From assembly GCF_020329505.1 (NCBI RefSeq), contig NZ_JAGKJJ010000034.1:1-64000 (forward strand): 64,000 nucleotides of DNA, written 5' to 3'. A model generated the notes under the pieces. That model did no database searches. It was not told where the DNA came from and saw only the letters and a list, made by a program, of their open reading frames with translations. The first letter of the stretch is position 1. Every line of letters begins with the position of its first letter. Made by a program: the position numbers and the translations under genes. This DNA comes from Bradyrhizobium semiaridum (lineage in GTDB: Bacteria > Pseudomonadota > Alphaproteobacteria > Rhizobiales > Xanthobacteraceae). Positions 8,366-17,467 of this stretch are shown here, in pieces.

Positions 8366-8837
8366 AGCGCTGTTCCTTTCGGGAGGGCTCGCCGGCCGGG
8401 CTTTGGATGGCATTGCGAACGTTTTCCTTGATCTGTTCCAGTTGCGTGAGCAGGCGATGCGCATCCGCGGGATTGATGCCCTCGAGCGCGGTCGTCGTGA
8501 GTTCGGAGCGGAGGCCGGCCAGCTTGCCAAGCAGCGGGCGGGCGGCCTTCTTCAGATAGAGGCGGTTGACGCGACGGTCGTTCTCGTCGCTGCGGCGCTC
8601 GATCCAGCCATTGTCGCAGAGCTTGTCGATCAGCCGGGTCAGCGTGATCGGCTGCATCTCGAGCAGCTCGGCGAGCTCGGTCTGCTTCATGCCCTCGCTG
8701 CGCTCGACCTTGGCCAGCACCGCCCATTGCGCGCGGGTGATGCCGTAGCGCGCCGCCTCTTTGTCGGCGTAGACGCGGATCAGGCGGAACAGCTCGCCAA
8801 GCGTAAACATGAAGTTCGCGTCCACCGGACCGCGCAT
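8358..8837 (-). CDS. MarR-family transcriptional regulator
   Basis: A 159-residue winged-helix regulator. Residues GITRAQWAVLAKV, KQTELAELLEMQPITLTRLIDKL and DNGWIERRSDENDRRVNRLYL are the helix, recognition helix and wing of MarR proteins. GGAGGC lies just before ATG 8837. As first gene of the marR-emrA-emrB operon it very likely represses the efflux genes until a drug or phenolic ligand binds, as in EmrR/MarR systems. A candidate operator lies 13-42 bases upstream of its start. Confidence 0.92.
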   Translation of the reverse strand: MRGPVDANFMFTLGELFRLIRVYADKEAARYGITRAQWAVLAKVERSEGMKQTELAELLEMQPITLTRLIDKLCDNGWIERRSDENDRRVNRLYLKKAARPLLGKLAGLRSELTTTALEGINPADAHRLLTQLEQIKENVRNAIQSPAGEPSRKEQRYG

Positions 8838-8849
8838 GGGCCTGCCTCC

Positions 8850-8879
8850 ATAAGCTTGGAATATTATAAGCTTGCTTAT
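8850..8879 (-). promoter_or_regulatory. Probable MarR operator upstream of marR-emrAB
   Basis: ATAAGC-TT-GCTTAT at 8866-8879 is a perfect inverted repeat, and a further ATAAGCTT lies at 8850-8857. The AT-rich stretch between (GGAATATTAT) may hold the promoter -10 region of the leftward operon. Palindromes of this size next to a marR start are typical autoregulatory sites; binding is inferred. Confidence 0.6.
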
Positions 8880-8993
8880 GATTACTTCATGCCCGGTTAA
8901 CGGGGAGCTGCCCCGCCCTCCGCACATGGCTGCGGAACGACCAGCGCGGCGCGGGCTTTGGGAACAGACGCAAAAATGCTACATATCGAGCCA

Positions 8994-9482
8994 ATGAGCC
9001 TCGCCAAGCCGACATTTCCTGCCCCCGACCACGATCACGGCCGCTGCGCCGCGGACGCGATGGTGCATGCCGAGCAGGTCTGCGCGCGCCGGGCGCAGAA
9101 GTTCACCCCGATCCGCCGCCAGGTGCTGCAGGCGCTGCTGTCCAGCCACCGCCCGCTCGGCGCCTATGAGGTGATCGATGAACTCGCCAAGTCGATGCCG
9201 CGGCCGGCACCGATTACCGTCTACCGCGCGCTCGACTTCCTGATGGAGAACGGCCTCGTCCACCGCATCGAGAGCCGCAACGCCTTCCTCGCCTGCGCGC
9301 ACGACCATGACGAAACCTCGATGGTGGCCTTCCTGATCTGCGACCATTGCGGCTCGGTCGGCGAGATCCCGGCGGCGCCGGTTGCGCAAAGCCTCACCGC
9401 TGCGGCGCGCGCCTCGGGCTTCATCCCAAAACTCTCCGTCGTCGAGATCGCCGGCACCTGCGCGCATTGCGCGAAGGCGTGA
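8994..9482 (+). CDS. zur: Fur-family regulator, probably Zur-type zinc uptake regulator
   Basis: About 162 residues. The winged helix runs through FTPIRRQVLQALLSSHRPLGAYEVIDELAK and PAPITVYRALDFLMENGLVHRIES. Metal-site residues include ACAHDHDETS, ICDHCG and the C-terminal CAHC; the two Cys-x-x-Cys pairs form the structural zinc site. An N-terminal His/Asp-rich start (PAPDHDHGRC) and the overall form match Zur rather than Fur, but target genes are not present here, so the assignment is moderate. ATG 8994 is my choice; ATG 8976 in frame is possible and neither has a strong ribosome site. Confidence 0.8.
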   Translation: MSLAKPTFPAPDHDHGRCAADAMVHAEQVCARRAQKFTPIRRQVLQALLSSHRPLGAYEVIDELAKSMPRPAPITVYRALDFLMENGLVHRIESRNAFLACAHDHDETSMVAFLICDHCGSVGEIPAAPVAQSLTAAARASGFIPKLSVVEIAGTCAHCAKA

Positions 9483-9507
9483 TGGACTCTCCCTGCCGTC
9501 TTGGAGT

Positions 9508-9650
9508 CACCTCGTCCCGTTTGTGGGGAGAGGTCGAAATTCGCGGTAGCGAATTTCGGGTGAGGGGGAGTCTCCACGCGCGAACATCTATCGAATTTGC
9601 GGAGACGGCCCCTCACCCCTCCCTCTCCCCGCAAGAGCGGGGAGAGGGAG
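9508..9650. repeat. Paired inverted repeat, family C copy 2
   Basis: The right half, CCCTCTCCCCGCAAGAGCGG followed by GGAGAGGG, and the left half around CACCTCGTCCCG...GGGGAGAGGTCG match the family C layout, here joined by an extra pair AATTCGCGGTAGCGAATT. It fills the gap between zur and the DMT gene. Confidence 0.75.
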
Positions 9651-9700
9651 TCGAACCATCGAATAAAACAACACGCCGATAGAACCGGCCGCGAGGAAAC

Positions 9701-10657
9701 ATGTCGACCCAAGCGATATCAGCCAATGCTGCAAGGCCCGTCAGCGTCGGGCACGGCCTGCCGCCGGGCGCCATCGCCATCATGCTGATGCTGTGCGTGA
9801 GCTGGGGCTTCAACCAGCTTGCAGTCAAGCTGGCGCTGCCCGACGTGCCGCCGATGCTGCAGGCGATGATCCGCTCGGCCGGCGCGCTGCCGGTGATGCT
9901 GATCGTCGGCTGGCTGCGCGGCGTGCAATTCTTCAAGCGCGACGGTTCGCTGGTCCCCGGCATCGTCGCGGGGCTGATGTTCGGGCTCGAGTTCGTGCTG
10001 ATCTTCTCCGGTCTCGTCTTCACCTCGGCGTCGCGCGCGTCGGTGTTCCTCTACACCGCGCCGTTCTTCGTCGCGCTCGGCTCGCACCAGTTCCTCGGCG
10101 AGCGCCTCTCCACTGTGCAGTGGAGCGGGCTGGCGCTGAGCTTCGCCGGCGTCGCGCTCGCGATCGGCGTGCCGCAGCCCAATGTCGACGCCAAGGTGCT
10201 GCTCGGCGACCTCCTCGTGGTCGGCGGCGGCGCGCTGTGGGCGGCGACCACGCTGGTCGCCAAGGGCACGCGCCTGCGCAACGCAGCACCGGAAAAGGCG
10301 CTCGGCTACCAGGTCGCGATCTCGATCCCGATCCTGGGCCTCGCCTCCTGGATCGCCGGCGAGCGCATCGATCATGTCCCGAGCGCACTGTCGATCTCGC
10401 TGCTGGCCTATCAGGCCGTCTGGGTGGTCGGCTGCACCTTTGTGATCTGGTTCGCGATGGTGAAGACCTATTCGGCGAGCAAGCTGTCCGCTTTCACCTT
10501 CGTCACCCCACTGTTCGGCGTCGTCGCGGCTTATTTCATCATGCACGACACGCTCACCCCGGTGTTCGGTATCGCCGCATTGCTGGTGATCGCCGGTCTC
10601 TATCTCGTCAACAAGCCCGATCCCAAGGTGACGCCGGACCCGAACGTGCCGGCGTGA
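9701..10657 (+). CDS. EamA/DMT-family transporter
   Basis: A 318-residue inner-membrane protein with ten predicted helices in two EamA repeats. The first repeat starts IAIMLMLCVSWGFNQLAVKLAL and ends with FLGERLSTVQWSGLALSFAG; the second ends LTPVFGIAALLVIAGLYLVN. Both 'x-ER/D-L + G-x-x-L-I-x-x-G' ends are typical. The GAGGAAAC ribosome site precedes ATG. Members export amino acids or other metabolites; the substrate is unknown. It stands alone between repeat elements. Confidence 0.88.
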   Translation: MSTQAISANAARPVSVGHGLPPGAIAIMLMLCVSWGFNQLAVKLALPDVPPMLQAMIRSAGALPVMLIVGWLRGVQFFKRDGSLVPGIVAGLMFGLEFVLIFSGLVFTSASRASVFLYTAPFFVALGSHQFLGERLSTVQWSGLALSFAGVALAIGVPQPNVDAKVLLGDLLVVGGGALWAATTLVAKGTRLRNAAPEKALGYQVAISIPILGLASWIAGERIDHVPSALSISLLAYQAVWVVGCTFVIWFAMVKTYSASKLSAFTFVTPLFGVVAAYFIMHDTLTPVFGIAALLVIAGLYLVNKPDPKVTPDPNVPA

Positions 10658-10664
10658 CATTCTC

Positions 10665-10768
10665 TGTCATTCCGGGGCTCGCAAAGCGAGAGCCCGGAAT
10701 CCATTGGGCCGCATCATGCGCAGAGGAATGGATTCCGGGCTCGTGCTTCGCACGCCCCGGAATGACGG
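10665..10768. repeat. Paired inverted repeat, family A copy 2
   Basis: It opens with TGTCATTCCGGGGCTCGC, has GAGCCCGGAATCCAT mirrored by ATGGATTCCGGGCTC, and ends GCCCCGGAATGACGG. It lies between two convergent genes. Confidence 0.85.
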
Positions 10769-10814
10769 CGGGGAAAAAGTGTCGCTGTGCGAAAAATCAC
10801 GCCGGCGGCACATT

Positions 10815-11690
10815 CTATCCCCGGTCGATCGGCAACGACTCGTCCTTGGCCCATTCGCCCATCGAGCCGTCATAGAGCGTGAGGTTGTCGTAGCCGAGCC
10901 GATGCAACTGGAACAGGTCGATGGTCGCCGAGATGCCGCCGCCGCAATAGGCGACGACGCGCTTGTCTTTCGTGATGCCCTGCGCGGCGAACGTCGCTTC
11001 GGCATCCGCCAGCGATACGAACGTCTTGTCCTTGGGATCGATCAAACTTGCCGCCGGCACGCTGACGCTGCCGGGAATGCGGCCGGGCCTCCCGTAGCGG
11101 CTCGGCTCCAGCCCCTTGTAGAACTGCGGGCCGAGCGCGTTGACGATCACGGTGTTGGCCTCGGCGGTGGCGGCGAGCACGTCGTGCTTGCCGACGAACA
11201 GGCCGTTCCGCGGCCGTGCGGAAAAGGTCGCGGGCGGATAGCCGCCGGCGAGGCCGGTCTCGATGTCGCGGCCCTCGGCGGTCCATTTGTCGATGCCGCC
11301 GTCGAGCACGGCGGCGCCGTCGAAGCCGAGCGAACGCAGCATCCACCAGAACCGCGTCGCCCACATCGCGGTGCCGATCGAATACAGCACCACGCGGCTG
11401 TTCGCCGATATGCCATGGCGGCCGAACGCGGCCTCGAGCTGGCCGACCTCGGGCATCATGAAGCGCAGTTCCGTGCGGGGATCGGAGAACTCGGCCTGCA
11501 GATCGAGGAAATTGGCGCCCGGGATGTGCCCGGCCTCGAACGTCTGGCGGCCCGAGACGACAATATAGGGAACACCGCTGCCGGCGGGCGCCGGCTCCAG
11601 ATAAGCCGTGCAGTCGAACAGCCGGAGCTCGGGGCGGGTGAGGATGTCGGCGAGTTCCGCCGTGGAGATCAGCTCGCTATGGCCGGCCAT
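10815..11690 (-). CDS. sseA: Two-domain rhodanese sulfurtransferase (SseA type)
   Basis: A 291-residue thiosulfate/3-mercaptopyruvate sulfurtransferase with two rhodanese domains. The N-terminal inactive-like domain shows GHIPGANFLDLQAEFSD, and the C-terminal domain carries the active loop VVAYCGGGISA with the persulfide cysteine, preceded by GRIPGSVSVPAASL. A CGxGxx-type loop with small residues suggests mercaptopyruvate rather than thiosulfate, though CGGGIS is not decisive. GGGAGGA precedes ATG 11690. The gene is monocistronic between repeat family A copy 2 and ispG. Confidence 0.88.
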   Translation of the reverse strand: MAGHSELISTAELADILTRPELRLFDCTAYLEPAPAGSGVPYIVVSGRQTFEAGHIPGANFLDLQAEFSDPRTELRFMMPEVGQLEAAFGRHGISANSRVVLYSIGTAMWATRFWWMLRSLGFDGAAVLDGGIDKWTAEGRDIETGLAGGYPPATFSARPRNGLFVGKHDVLAATAEANTVIVNALGPQFYKGLEPSRYGRPGRIPGSVSVPAASLIDPKDKTFVSLADAEATFAAQGITKDKRVVAYCGGGISATIDLFQLHRLGYDNLTLYDGSMGEWAKDESLPIDRG

Positions 11691-11951
11691 GTCGCGTCCT
11701 CCCTCGGTGCCCTTAATGCTAAGATGCGCCAGATCACATGAAAAGCTGCGACCTTGCCCTTTGATTCACCCCGATCCGGTCCAATATAGCTGGCCATGCA
11801 GACCGCCGCTGCATGGCTTGCCTTTGGCCGCAATCGGCGGCATAAGCTGTTGAATTCACTTCGGAACATGACCGTTCGCCCGCCTGGCGCGGAGCCGCCG
11901 CCCCTTTGGCCCCCTTGGTGACTGTCACCAAAACCTGATATTCGAGACGCC

Positions 11952-13241
11952 ATGAACAAGCCCGAGATTTTGCCGCAAGACGACGTCGCCGGCCCCGCGC
12001 CGCGGCACCAAACCACGCAGGTCATGGTCGGCAACGTTGCCGTCGGCGGCGGCGCGCCGATCGTCGTGCAGTCGATGACCAACACCGACACCGCCGATAT
12101 CCAGGGCACCATCGCCCAGGTCGCGGCGCTGACCCGCGCTGGCTCCGAGATGGTGCGCATCACCGTCGACCGCGAGGAGGCCGCCGCAGCCGTCCCGCAT
12201 ATCCGCGACGGCCTGCGCAAGATCGGCATCACGACGCCCTTGATCGGCGACTTCCACTATATCGGCCACAAGCTGCTCGCCGAATATCCTGCCTGCGCCG
12301 AGGCGCTCGACAAGTACCGCATCAATCCGGGCAATGTCGGCTTCAAGAACAAGCGCGACACCCAGTTCGCCGACATCATCGAGATCGCCAACAAGAACGA
12401 CAAGCCGGTGCGCATCGGCGCCAATTGGGGCTCGCTCGACCAGGAGCTGCTCACCAAGCTGATGGACGAGAACACGGCGTCGCCGAACCCGCGCGATGCG
12501 CGTGCAGTGACGCGCGAGGCCATGGTGCAGTCGGCGCTGCTGTCCGCCGCGCGGGCGCAAGAGCTCGGCATGCCCAAGAACAAGATGATCCTGTCGGCGA
12601 AGGTTTCCGCCGTGCAGGATCTGATCGCGGTGTATCAGGAGCTGGCGCGCCGCTCGGACTACGCGATCCATCTTGGCCTGACCGAAGCCGGCATGGGCTC
12701 AAAGGGCATCGTGGCTTCCTCGGCCGCGCTCGGCATCCTTCTGCAGCAGGGCATCGGCGACACCATCCGCATCTCGCTGACGCCGGAGCCCGGCGGCGAT
12801 CGCACGCTGGAAGTGCAGGTCGCGCAGGAATTGCTGCAGACCATGGGCTTCCGCACCTTCGTACCGCTGGTGGCGGCCTGCCCGGGCTGCGGCCGCACCA
12901 CCTCGACCACGTTCCAGGAATTGGCGCGCTCGATCCAGGATTTCATCCGCGACGAGATGCCGGCCTGGAAGACCAAGTATCCGGGCGTCGAGCAGCTCAA
13001 CGTCGCGGTGATGGGCTGCATCGTCAACGGCCCCGGCGAATCCAAGCACGCCAATATCGGCATCTCCTTGCCCGGCACCGGCGAAGCGCCGGCCGCGCCT
13101 GTGTTCGTCGACGGCAAGAAGTTCCGCACCCTGCGGGGCCCCGGCATTGCCGCCGACTTCAAGGCGCTGGTGATCGACTACATCGACCAGCGCTACGGCA
13201 ACGGCGCCAAGCTGCCGGAGCAGGCGGGAGCGGCGGAGTAG
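11952..13241 (+). CDS. ispG: 4-hydroxy-3-methylbut-2-en-1-yl diphosphate synthase
   Basis: A 429-residue [4Fe-4S] enzyme of the MEP isoprenoid pathway that reductively opens MEcPP to HMBPP. The TIM-barrel N-terminus has VQSMTNTDTADIQGTIAQV and LIGDFHYIGHKLL; the C-terminal cluster domain shows LVAACPGCGRTTSTTFQELA, with Cys-x-x-Cys, and MGCIVNGPGESKHANIGISL, with the third cysteine and the conserved glutamate. The length fits proteobacterial IspG. Together with the farnesyl diphosphate synthase at 21.2-22.1 kb it serves isoprenoid synthesis, but the two genes are not linked in an operon. Confidence 0.97.
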   Translation: MNKPEILPQDDVAGPAPRHQTTQVMVGNVAVGGGAPIVVQSMTNTDTADIQGTIAQVAALTRAGSEMVRITVDREEAAAAVPHIRDGLRKIGITTPLIGDFHYIGHKLLAEYPACAEALDKYRINPGNVGFKNKRDTQFADIIEIANKNDKPVRIGANWGSLDQELLTKLMDENTASPNPRDARAVTREAMVQSALLSAARAQELGMPKNKMILSAKVSAVQDLIAVYQELARRSDYAIHLGLTEAGMGSKGIVASSAALGILLQQGIGDTIRISLTPEPGGDRTLEVQVAQELLQTMGFRTFVPLVAACPGCGRTTSTTFQELARSIQDFIRDEMPAWKTKYPGVEQLNVAVMGCIVNGPGESKHANIGISLPGTGEAPAAPVFVDGKKFRTLRGPGIAADFKALVIDYIDQRYGNGAKLPEQAGAAE

Positions 13242-13270
13242 TTTCACTCCGCTCTTAACTCACACGCAAC

Positions 13271-13402
13271 CGTCGTCCCTGCGAAAGCAGGGACCCATAA
13301 CCACAGGCGATGGTTGTGGCGCGAGATGTGGCTGCGAGTCATCGCAAAACACTGTCCTGTGGTTATGGGTCCCGGATCTGCGCTCCGCTTGTCCGGGACG
13401 AC
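13271..13402. repeat. Paired inverted repeat, family B copy 1
   Basis: CGTCGTCCCTGCGAAAGCAG with GGACCCATAACCACAG at the left is mirrored by CTGTGGTTATGGGTCCC and GTCCGGGACGACGGG at the right. It is followed at about 13418-13447 by a half copy of another unit, CGGATTGCGCTTCGCTCCAT, also seen paired at 48336-48420. Confidence 0.85.
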
Positions 13403-13482
13403 GGGTATGTTTGCGGCCCGGATTGCGCTTCGCTCCATCCGGGCTACGATGCTCCCAATCAAGAACGATCGGGAGACCGCCC

Positions 13483-14376
13483 ATGAGCTCACTGTCCGGC
13501 AAGCAGGGCCCGCGCTATCGCCACGTCGCCGACTCCACCGAGCCCTATGAGACCATCGGGGTCGAGAAGCTGACGCCGATCATCGGTGCGGAAATTTCCG
13601 GCGTCGATATTGCCCGGCTGGTCGACGACGAGGCCCGCTCGAACCGCCAGATGGATGAGATCCATCGCGCCCTCGCCGAAAATCTCGTCATCTTCTTCCG
13701 CGACCAGCACATCACGCCGCAACAGCACCTCGCCTTTGGCCGCAAGTTCGGCGAATTGCATGTGCATCCCGCCGCGCCGAATGAAGGCGATCCGGCGCTG
13801 ATGAAGATCTACGCCGACAAGGATTCGCCGCGCGCCAATGGCGAAGGCTGGCACACCGACGTGTCCTGCGATCTCGAGCCGCCGATGGGCTCGATCCTTT
13901 ATATCAAGCAGTGCCCGCCGCGCGGCGGCGACACGCTGTTCGCCAACATGTACGCGGCCTATGAGGCGCTGTCGGACCGCATGAAGGCCTATCTCGACGG
14001 GCTAACCGCGCTGCATGACGGCGAGCAGACCTATCGCGGGCTCTATGCCAATTACGGTGTCGCCGACAAACGGGAATATCCCCGCGCCGAGCATCCGGTC
14101 GTGCGCACCCATCCGGTGACCGGCAAGAAGGCGCTCTACGTCAACCGCGGCTTCACCCGCTTCATCGTCGGCATCCCGCGCGACGAGGGCGATGCGATGC
14201 TGGCCTATCTCTACCAGCATGCCGAGAACCCATTGTTCCAATGCCGCTTCCGCTGGACCGAGAACGCGATCGCGTTCTGGGACAACCGCTGCGCCCAGCA
14301 CCGTGCAATGTGGGATTACTGGCCGCATACGCGGTCAGGGACGCGCGTGACCGTGAAGGGCGAACGGCCGGTGTGA
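13483..14376 (+). CDS. TauD/TfdA-family Fe(II)/2-oxoglutarate dioxygenase
   Basis: A 297-residue non-haem iron oxygenase with the jelly-roll fold. The iron motif is visible as EGWHTDVSCD (His-x-Asp) and the distal His in NRCAQHRAMWDYWP, followed by the 2-oxoglutarate arginine in HTRSGTRVTVKG. The segment VIFFRDQHITPQQHLAFGRKFG is typical of TauD. GGGAG precedes ATG 13483; a longer in-frame reading overlaps repeat DNA. The substrate (taurine, alkyl sulfonate, aryloxyacetate or other) cannot be told. The next gene is a broken Rieske oxygenase, so this was perhaps part of an aromatic or xenobiotic degradation set. Confidence 0.9.
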   Translation: MSSLSGKQGPRYRHVADSTEPYETIGVEKLTPIIGAEISGVDIARLVDDEARSNRQMDEIHRALAENLVIFFRDQHITPQQHLAFGRKFGELHVHPAAPNEGDPALMKIYADKDSPRANGEGWHTDVSCDLEPPMGSILYIKQCPPRGGDTLFANMYAAYEALSDRMKAYLDGLTALHDGEQTYRGLYANYGVADKREYPRAEHPVVRTHPVTGKKALYVNRGFTRFIVGIPRDEGDAMLAYLYQHAENPLFQCRFRWTENAIAFWDNRCAQHRAMWDYWPHTRSGTRVTVKGERPV

Positions 14377-14449
14377 GACGTCGAGGAGGGCGGGTATCGC
14401 GTCGCTCCACCCTCCGACGAATTGAAAAAATAACATCGGGAGATCGCCC

Positions 14450-15468
14450 ATGCTTCGCGCCGAAGACAACAGGTTCCTCACCGAAGCAGGTGCCGGAACG
14501 GGCATGGGCGAATTGCTGCGCCGGTTCTGGATCCCGGTGCTGCTGTCGGAAGAGCTCCCCAAGCCGGACAGCGACCCGAAGAAGATCGTGGTCATGGGCG
14601 AGGAGCTGCTCGCCTTCCGCGATTCACGCGGCGTGGTCGGCGTCATCGACCAGTACTGCCCGCATCGCGGCGCCAATCTCTGGCTCGGCCGCAACGAGGA
14701 ATGCGGCATCCGCTGCGTCTATCACGGCTGGAAGTTCGACACCGATGGGCGCTGCGTCGACATGCCGACCTCGTATCCGGACCTCAATGCAAAGGACCTG
14801 ATCCGCATCAAGTCCTATCCGGTGCGCGAATGGGGCGACATGATCTGGGCCTATATGGGCCCCGCCGATCAGATGCCGGAATTGCCGGCGCTGGAGATGG
14901 CGCTGCTGCCGGCCTCGCACCGCTTCGTCACCAAGAAGTGGCAGGACTGCAACTGGGTGCAGGCCGTGGAAGGCTCGATCGACACCGCGCATTTCACCTT
15001 CGCGCATCTCTCCTTCGAGAAGGAGGAGAACGAAATCCTCGACATCAAGAAGCATTTCGTGAACCCGCTGACGTCGACGAAAACTATGTGCCGCTGCGCA
15101 ACAAGGCGAACGATTATCTGATCGACCGTAAGCTGCAGCGGACCAAAAGCTATACCGGCATCAAGGGCGTCTCCGAGCAAGACGCCGCGGTGCAGGACAG
15201 CCAGGGCCCGATCGCCGACCGCAGCCGCGAGCATCTCGGCCCGACCGATCTCGGCATCATGCATTTCCGCAAGCTGGTGATGGATGCCGCCCGCGCGCTG
15301 CAAAACGGCGAGGCGCCGCCGCATGTCGCGCACCAGGACCGCTACACCGTGCGCTCCGGCGCCTGCGTCACCAGCAAGAGCAAGGACCTCACCGCCGTCA
15401 TGATCGAGCGCTTCGGCGATCCCGCGGGGTTCGTCGGTGGCCCAGGACAGAACGCGGCGGCGGAGTAG
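14450..15468 (+). pseudogene. Rieske [2Fe-2S] aromatic-ring oxygenase (phthalate 4,5-dioxygenase type), internally deleted and frameshifted
   Basis: The first frame (14450 to about 15075) encodes a normal Rieske domain, CPHRGANLWLG and CVYHGWKFDTDG (residues about 70-100), and the mononuclear iron histidines in SIDTAHFTFAH (about 181 and 186). It then breaks after KKHFVNPLT and would stop at 15121 with unrelated residues. The family sequence resumes in another frame near 15075 at VDENYVPLRNKANDYLIDRK and runs to 15468. The two pieces total about 340 residues where about 430 are normal, so roughly 90 codons are missing at the junction and the reading frame changes. The intact enzyme would be the terminal oxygenase of a multicomponent system. 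A sequencing or assembly error is the other explanation. Confidence 0.85.
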
Positions 15469-15534
15469 GCCCCGCGGTCGTCCCAGCGACAGCAGCGGCC
15501 TCTAACCATGAAGTCGAAGCAGCATCCCGCCACC

Positions 15535-15590
15535 GCTGTCATCGCCCGGTCCATGTGCGCAATTGCGCACAGGCCGGGCGATGACAGTGT
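15535..15590. repeat. Palindromic repeat, family F copy 1
   Basis: The perfect 16-base palindrome GTGCGCAATTGCGCAC at 15555-15570 is enclosed by TGTCATCGCCCGG and CCGGGCGATGACAG arms. A second copy is at 20293-20338. Confidence 0.8.
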
Positions 15591-15615
15591 AGGTGGGGAC
15601 GCAGTTCATTCACCA

Positions 15616-15746
15616 TGTCGTCCCGGCGAAAGCCGGGACCATAGCCACCGCTGAACGTTGTTGCTGCTCGCTGGGACCCCAGCCTTTCGCCAAACTTGCG
15701 GCTGTGGCTATGGGTCCCGGGTCGCGCTTCGCTTGCCCAGGACGAC
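15616..15746. repeat. Paired inverted repeat, family B copy 2
   Basis: GTCGTCCCGGCGAAAGCCGG with GACCATAGCCACCG at left is mirrored by GGCTATGGGTCCCGG and CCCAGGACGACAG at right. It abuts the stop of the antiporter gene, so it may also end transcription. Confidence 0.8.
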
Positions 15747-15752
15747 AGAAAG

Positions 15753-17360
15753 CTACAGCGGAATCCTGTGATACTCGCGGTTGGCGAGGCTCGCTTCCTC
15801 CAGATCGAGGTCACGCTCGATGCGTCGCCGGGTCTCGTCGGTGATCTTGCCGTCGCGCAGCAGGGTGTGGATGAACTTGCGTTCGGCGGCGATCAGCTCG
15901 CGCGTCAGCTCGGTGCCGGTTGCGGAGACGTCGTGGCGGTTGGGATCGAGCGCGTCGGGCAGCTGGTTGAAGCGGATCTCGTGCCGCGAGCGCAGCAGCT
16001 TGACGACCTCGTCGGACAGCTCGCGGTCGTCGGTGATGGCGTCGAGCGATTTCAGCGCGGCGTTGAGCGCCTCGCGCCGCGCCGCGATCTCCTGCTCGTG
16101 CTCGGCGAAGTACTCGCTGCGGCCTTCTCTGGTAAGGCCGAGCCAGCGGACCACCGGCGGCAGTCCGAGGCCGAGTCCGACCAGGGTCACGAAGATCACG
16201 CCGAAGGCGACGAACAGGATCAGGTCACGATAGGGGAAGGCGTCGCCGCTCGGCAGTGTCAGCGGCAGCGCCAGCGCGGCGGCGAGCGACACCGCGCCGC
16301 GCACGCCGGTGAAGGCGACCACGAACACCGCGCGCCACGACGGCAGCGGGTCCTTGTCGCGCACACTGCGGCTGATCCAGCGCGGCAGATAGGTGCCGGG
16401 AAACACCCAGAGGAAGCGCGCGACGATCACGATCACGGCGACCAGCGCGGTGGCTTGCAGGATGTCATGCAGCGGGAACGCCTTCGACTTTTCGTATAGC
16501 GAGCGCATCTGGAAGCCGGTGAGCAGGAACAGCAGGCCTTCGATCAGATAGATGATCAAGTCCCAGAAGAAGATGCCCTGCAGACGCGTCGCCGCCGAGA
16601 TCAGCAGCGGCCCGTTCCAGCTCATATAGAGCCCGCAGGCGACCGTCGCGATCACGCCGCTGCCGCCGAAATGCTCGGGGATCCAGTAGGCGAGATACGG
16701 CGTGATCAGTGACAGCGTGATCTCGACCTGCGGATCCCTGGCGCGGCGGCGGGCGCGCAGGCTGAGCCAGCCGACCAGCGTGCCGAACAGGATCTCGCCG
16801 GCGACGATGACGAGGAACGTGCCGGTCGCCCTCGGCAGCGAGAACAGTCCCGTGGTGATCGCCGCCAGCGCGAAGCGATAGAGGATCAGCGCCGTCGCGT
16901 CATTGGCGAGGCCTTCGCCCTCGAGCACGACAAGGATGCGGCGGGGCATGCCGAGCCTGCGTGCGATCGCCAGCGGTGCGACCACGTCGGGCGGTGCGAC
17001 GATCGCGCCGAGCAGGAAGCCGATGCCCCAGGGCAGACCGATCAGATAGTGGGTCGCGGTCGCGACCATGAAGGCGGTGAAAATCACACAGCCGACCGAC
17101 AAGAGGATGATCGGCCGCAGGTTGGCCTTGAACTCGCGCCAGCTCATCGCGACGCTCGCCGAATAGATCAGCGGCGGCAGCACCACCAGCAGCACCAGCT
17201 CGGGCGGCAGTTCGAGCGACGGCATGCCCGGCACGAAGGCGAGCACGATGCCGACCAGCAGCAGCAGGATCGCGGGGGCAATGTCGGTCCGGCGCGCCAC
17301 CAGGGCGGTCCCCGCCAGCACGCCGAGCAGGGTGAGAAAGATCTGAAATTTGGCTTCCAT
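15753..17360 (-). CDS. CPA1-family Na+/H+ antiporter
   Basis: A 535-residue inner-membrane cation/proton exchanger with about 12 helices followed by a hydrophilic C-terminal tail (from about residue 410). The key helices GFLLGAIVAPPDVVAPLAIARRLG and EGEGLANDATALILYRFALAA hold the conserved aspartates, with 'ND' as in NhaP/NHE proteins. TGVRGAVSLAAALALPL is the CPA1 'GxRG' helix. ATG 17360 is chosen over a TTG three codons earlier. The gene stands alone. A role in sodium or potassium and pH balance is the usual one. Confidence 0.92.
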   Translation of the reverse strand: MEAKFQIFLTLLGVLAGTALVARRTDIAPAILLLLVGIVLAFVPGMPSLELPPELVLLVVLPPLIYSASVAMSWREFKANLRPIILLSVGCVIFTAFMVATATHYLIGLPWGIGFLLGAIVAPPDVVAPLAIARRLGMPRRILVVLEGEGLANDATALILYRFALAAITTGLFSLPRATGTFLVIVAGEILFGTLVGWLSLRARRRARDPQVEITLSLITPYLAYWIPEHFGGSGVIATVACGLYMSWNGPLLISAATRLQGIFFWDLIIYLIEGLLFLLTGFQMRSLYEKSKAFPLHDILQATALVAVIVIVARFLWVFPGTYLPRWISRSVRDKDPLPSWRAVFVVAFTGVRGAVSLAAALALPLTLPSGDAFPYRDLILFVAFGVIFVTLVGLGLGLPPVVRWLGLTREGRSEYFAEHEQEIAARREALNAALKSLDAITDDRELSDEVVKLLRSRHEIRFNQLPDALDPNRHDVSATGTELTRELIAAERKFIHTLLRDGKITDETRRRIERDLDLEEASLANREYHRIPL

Positions 17361-17467
17361 GACGGTCAATTCGCCCGGAAACCCGCCTCAGTCAATGTCG
17401 TCCGGCGATGGCCGGACCACAGGGCATGTCACCCGATCGTCGCGGGACGCCCCGTGGCGCCGCGCGA

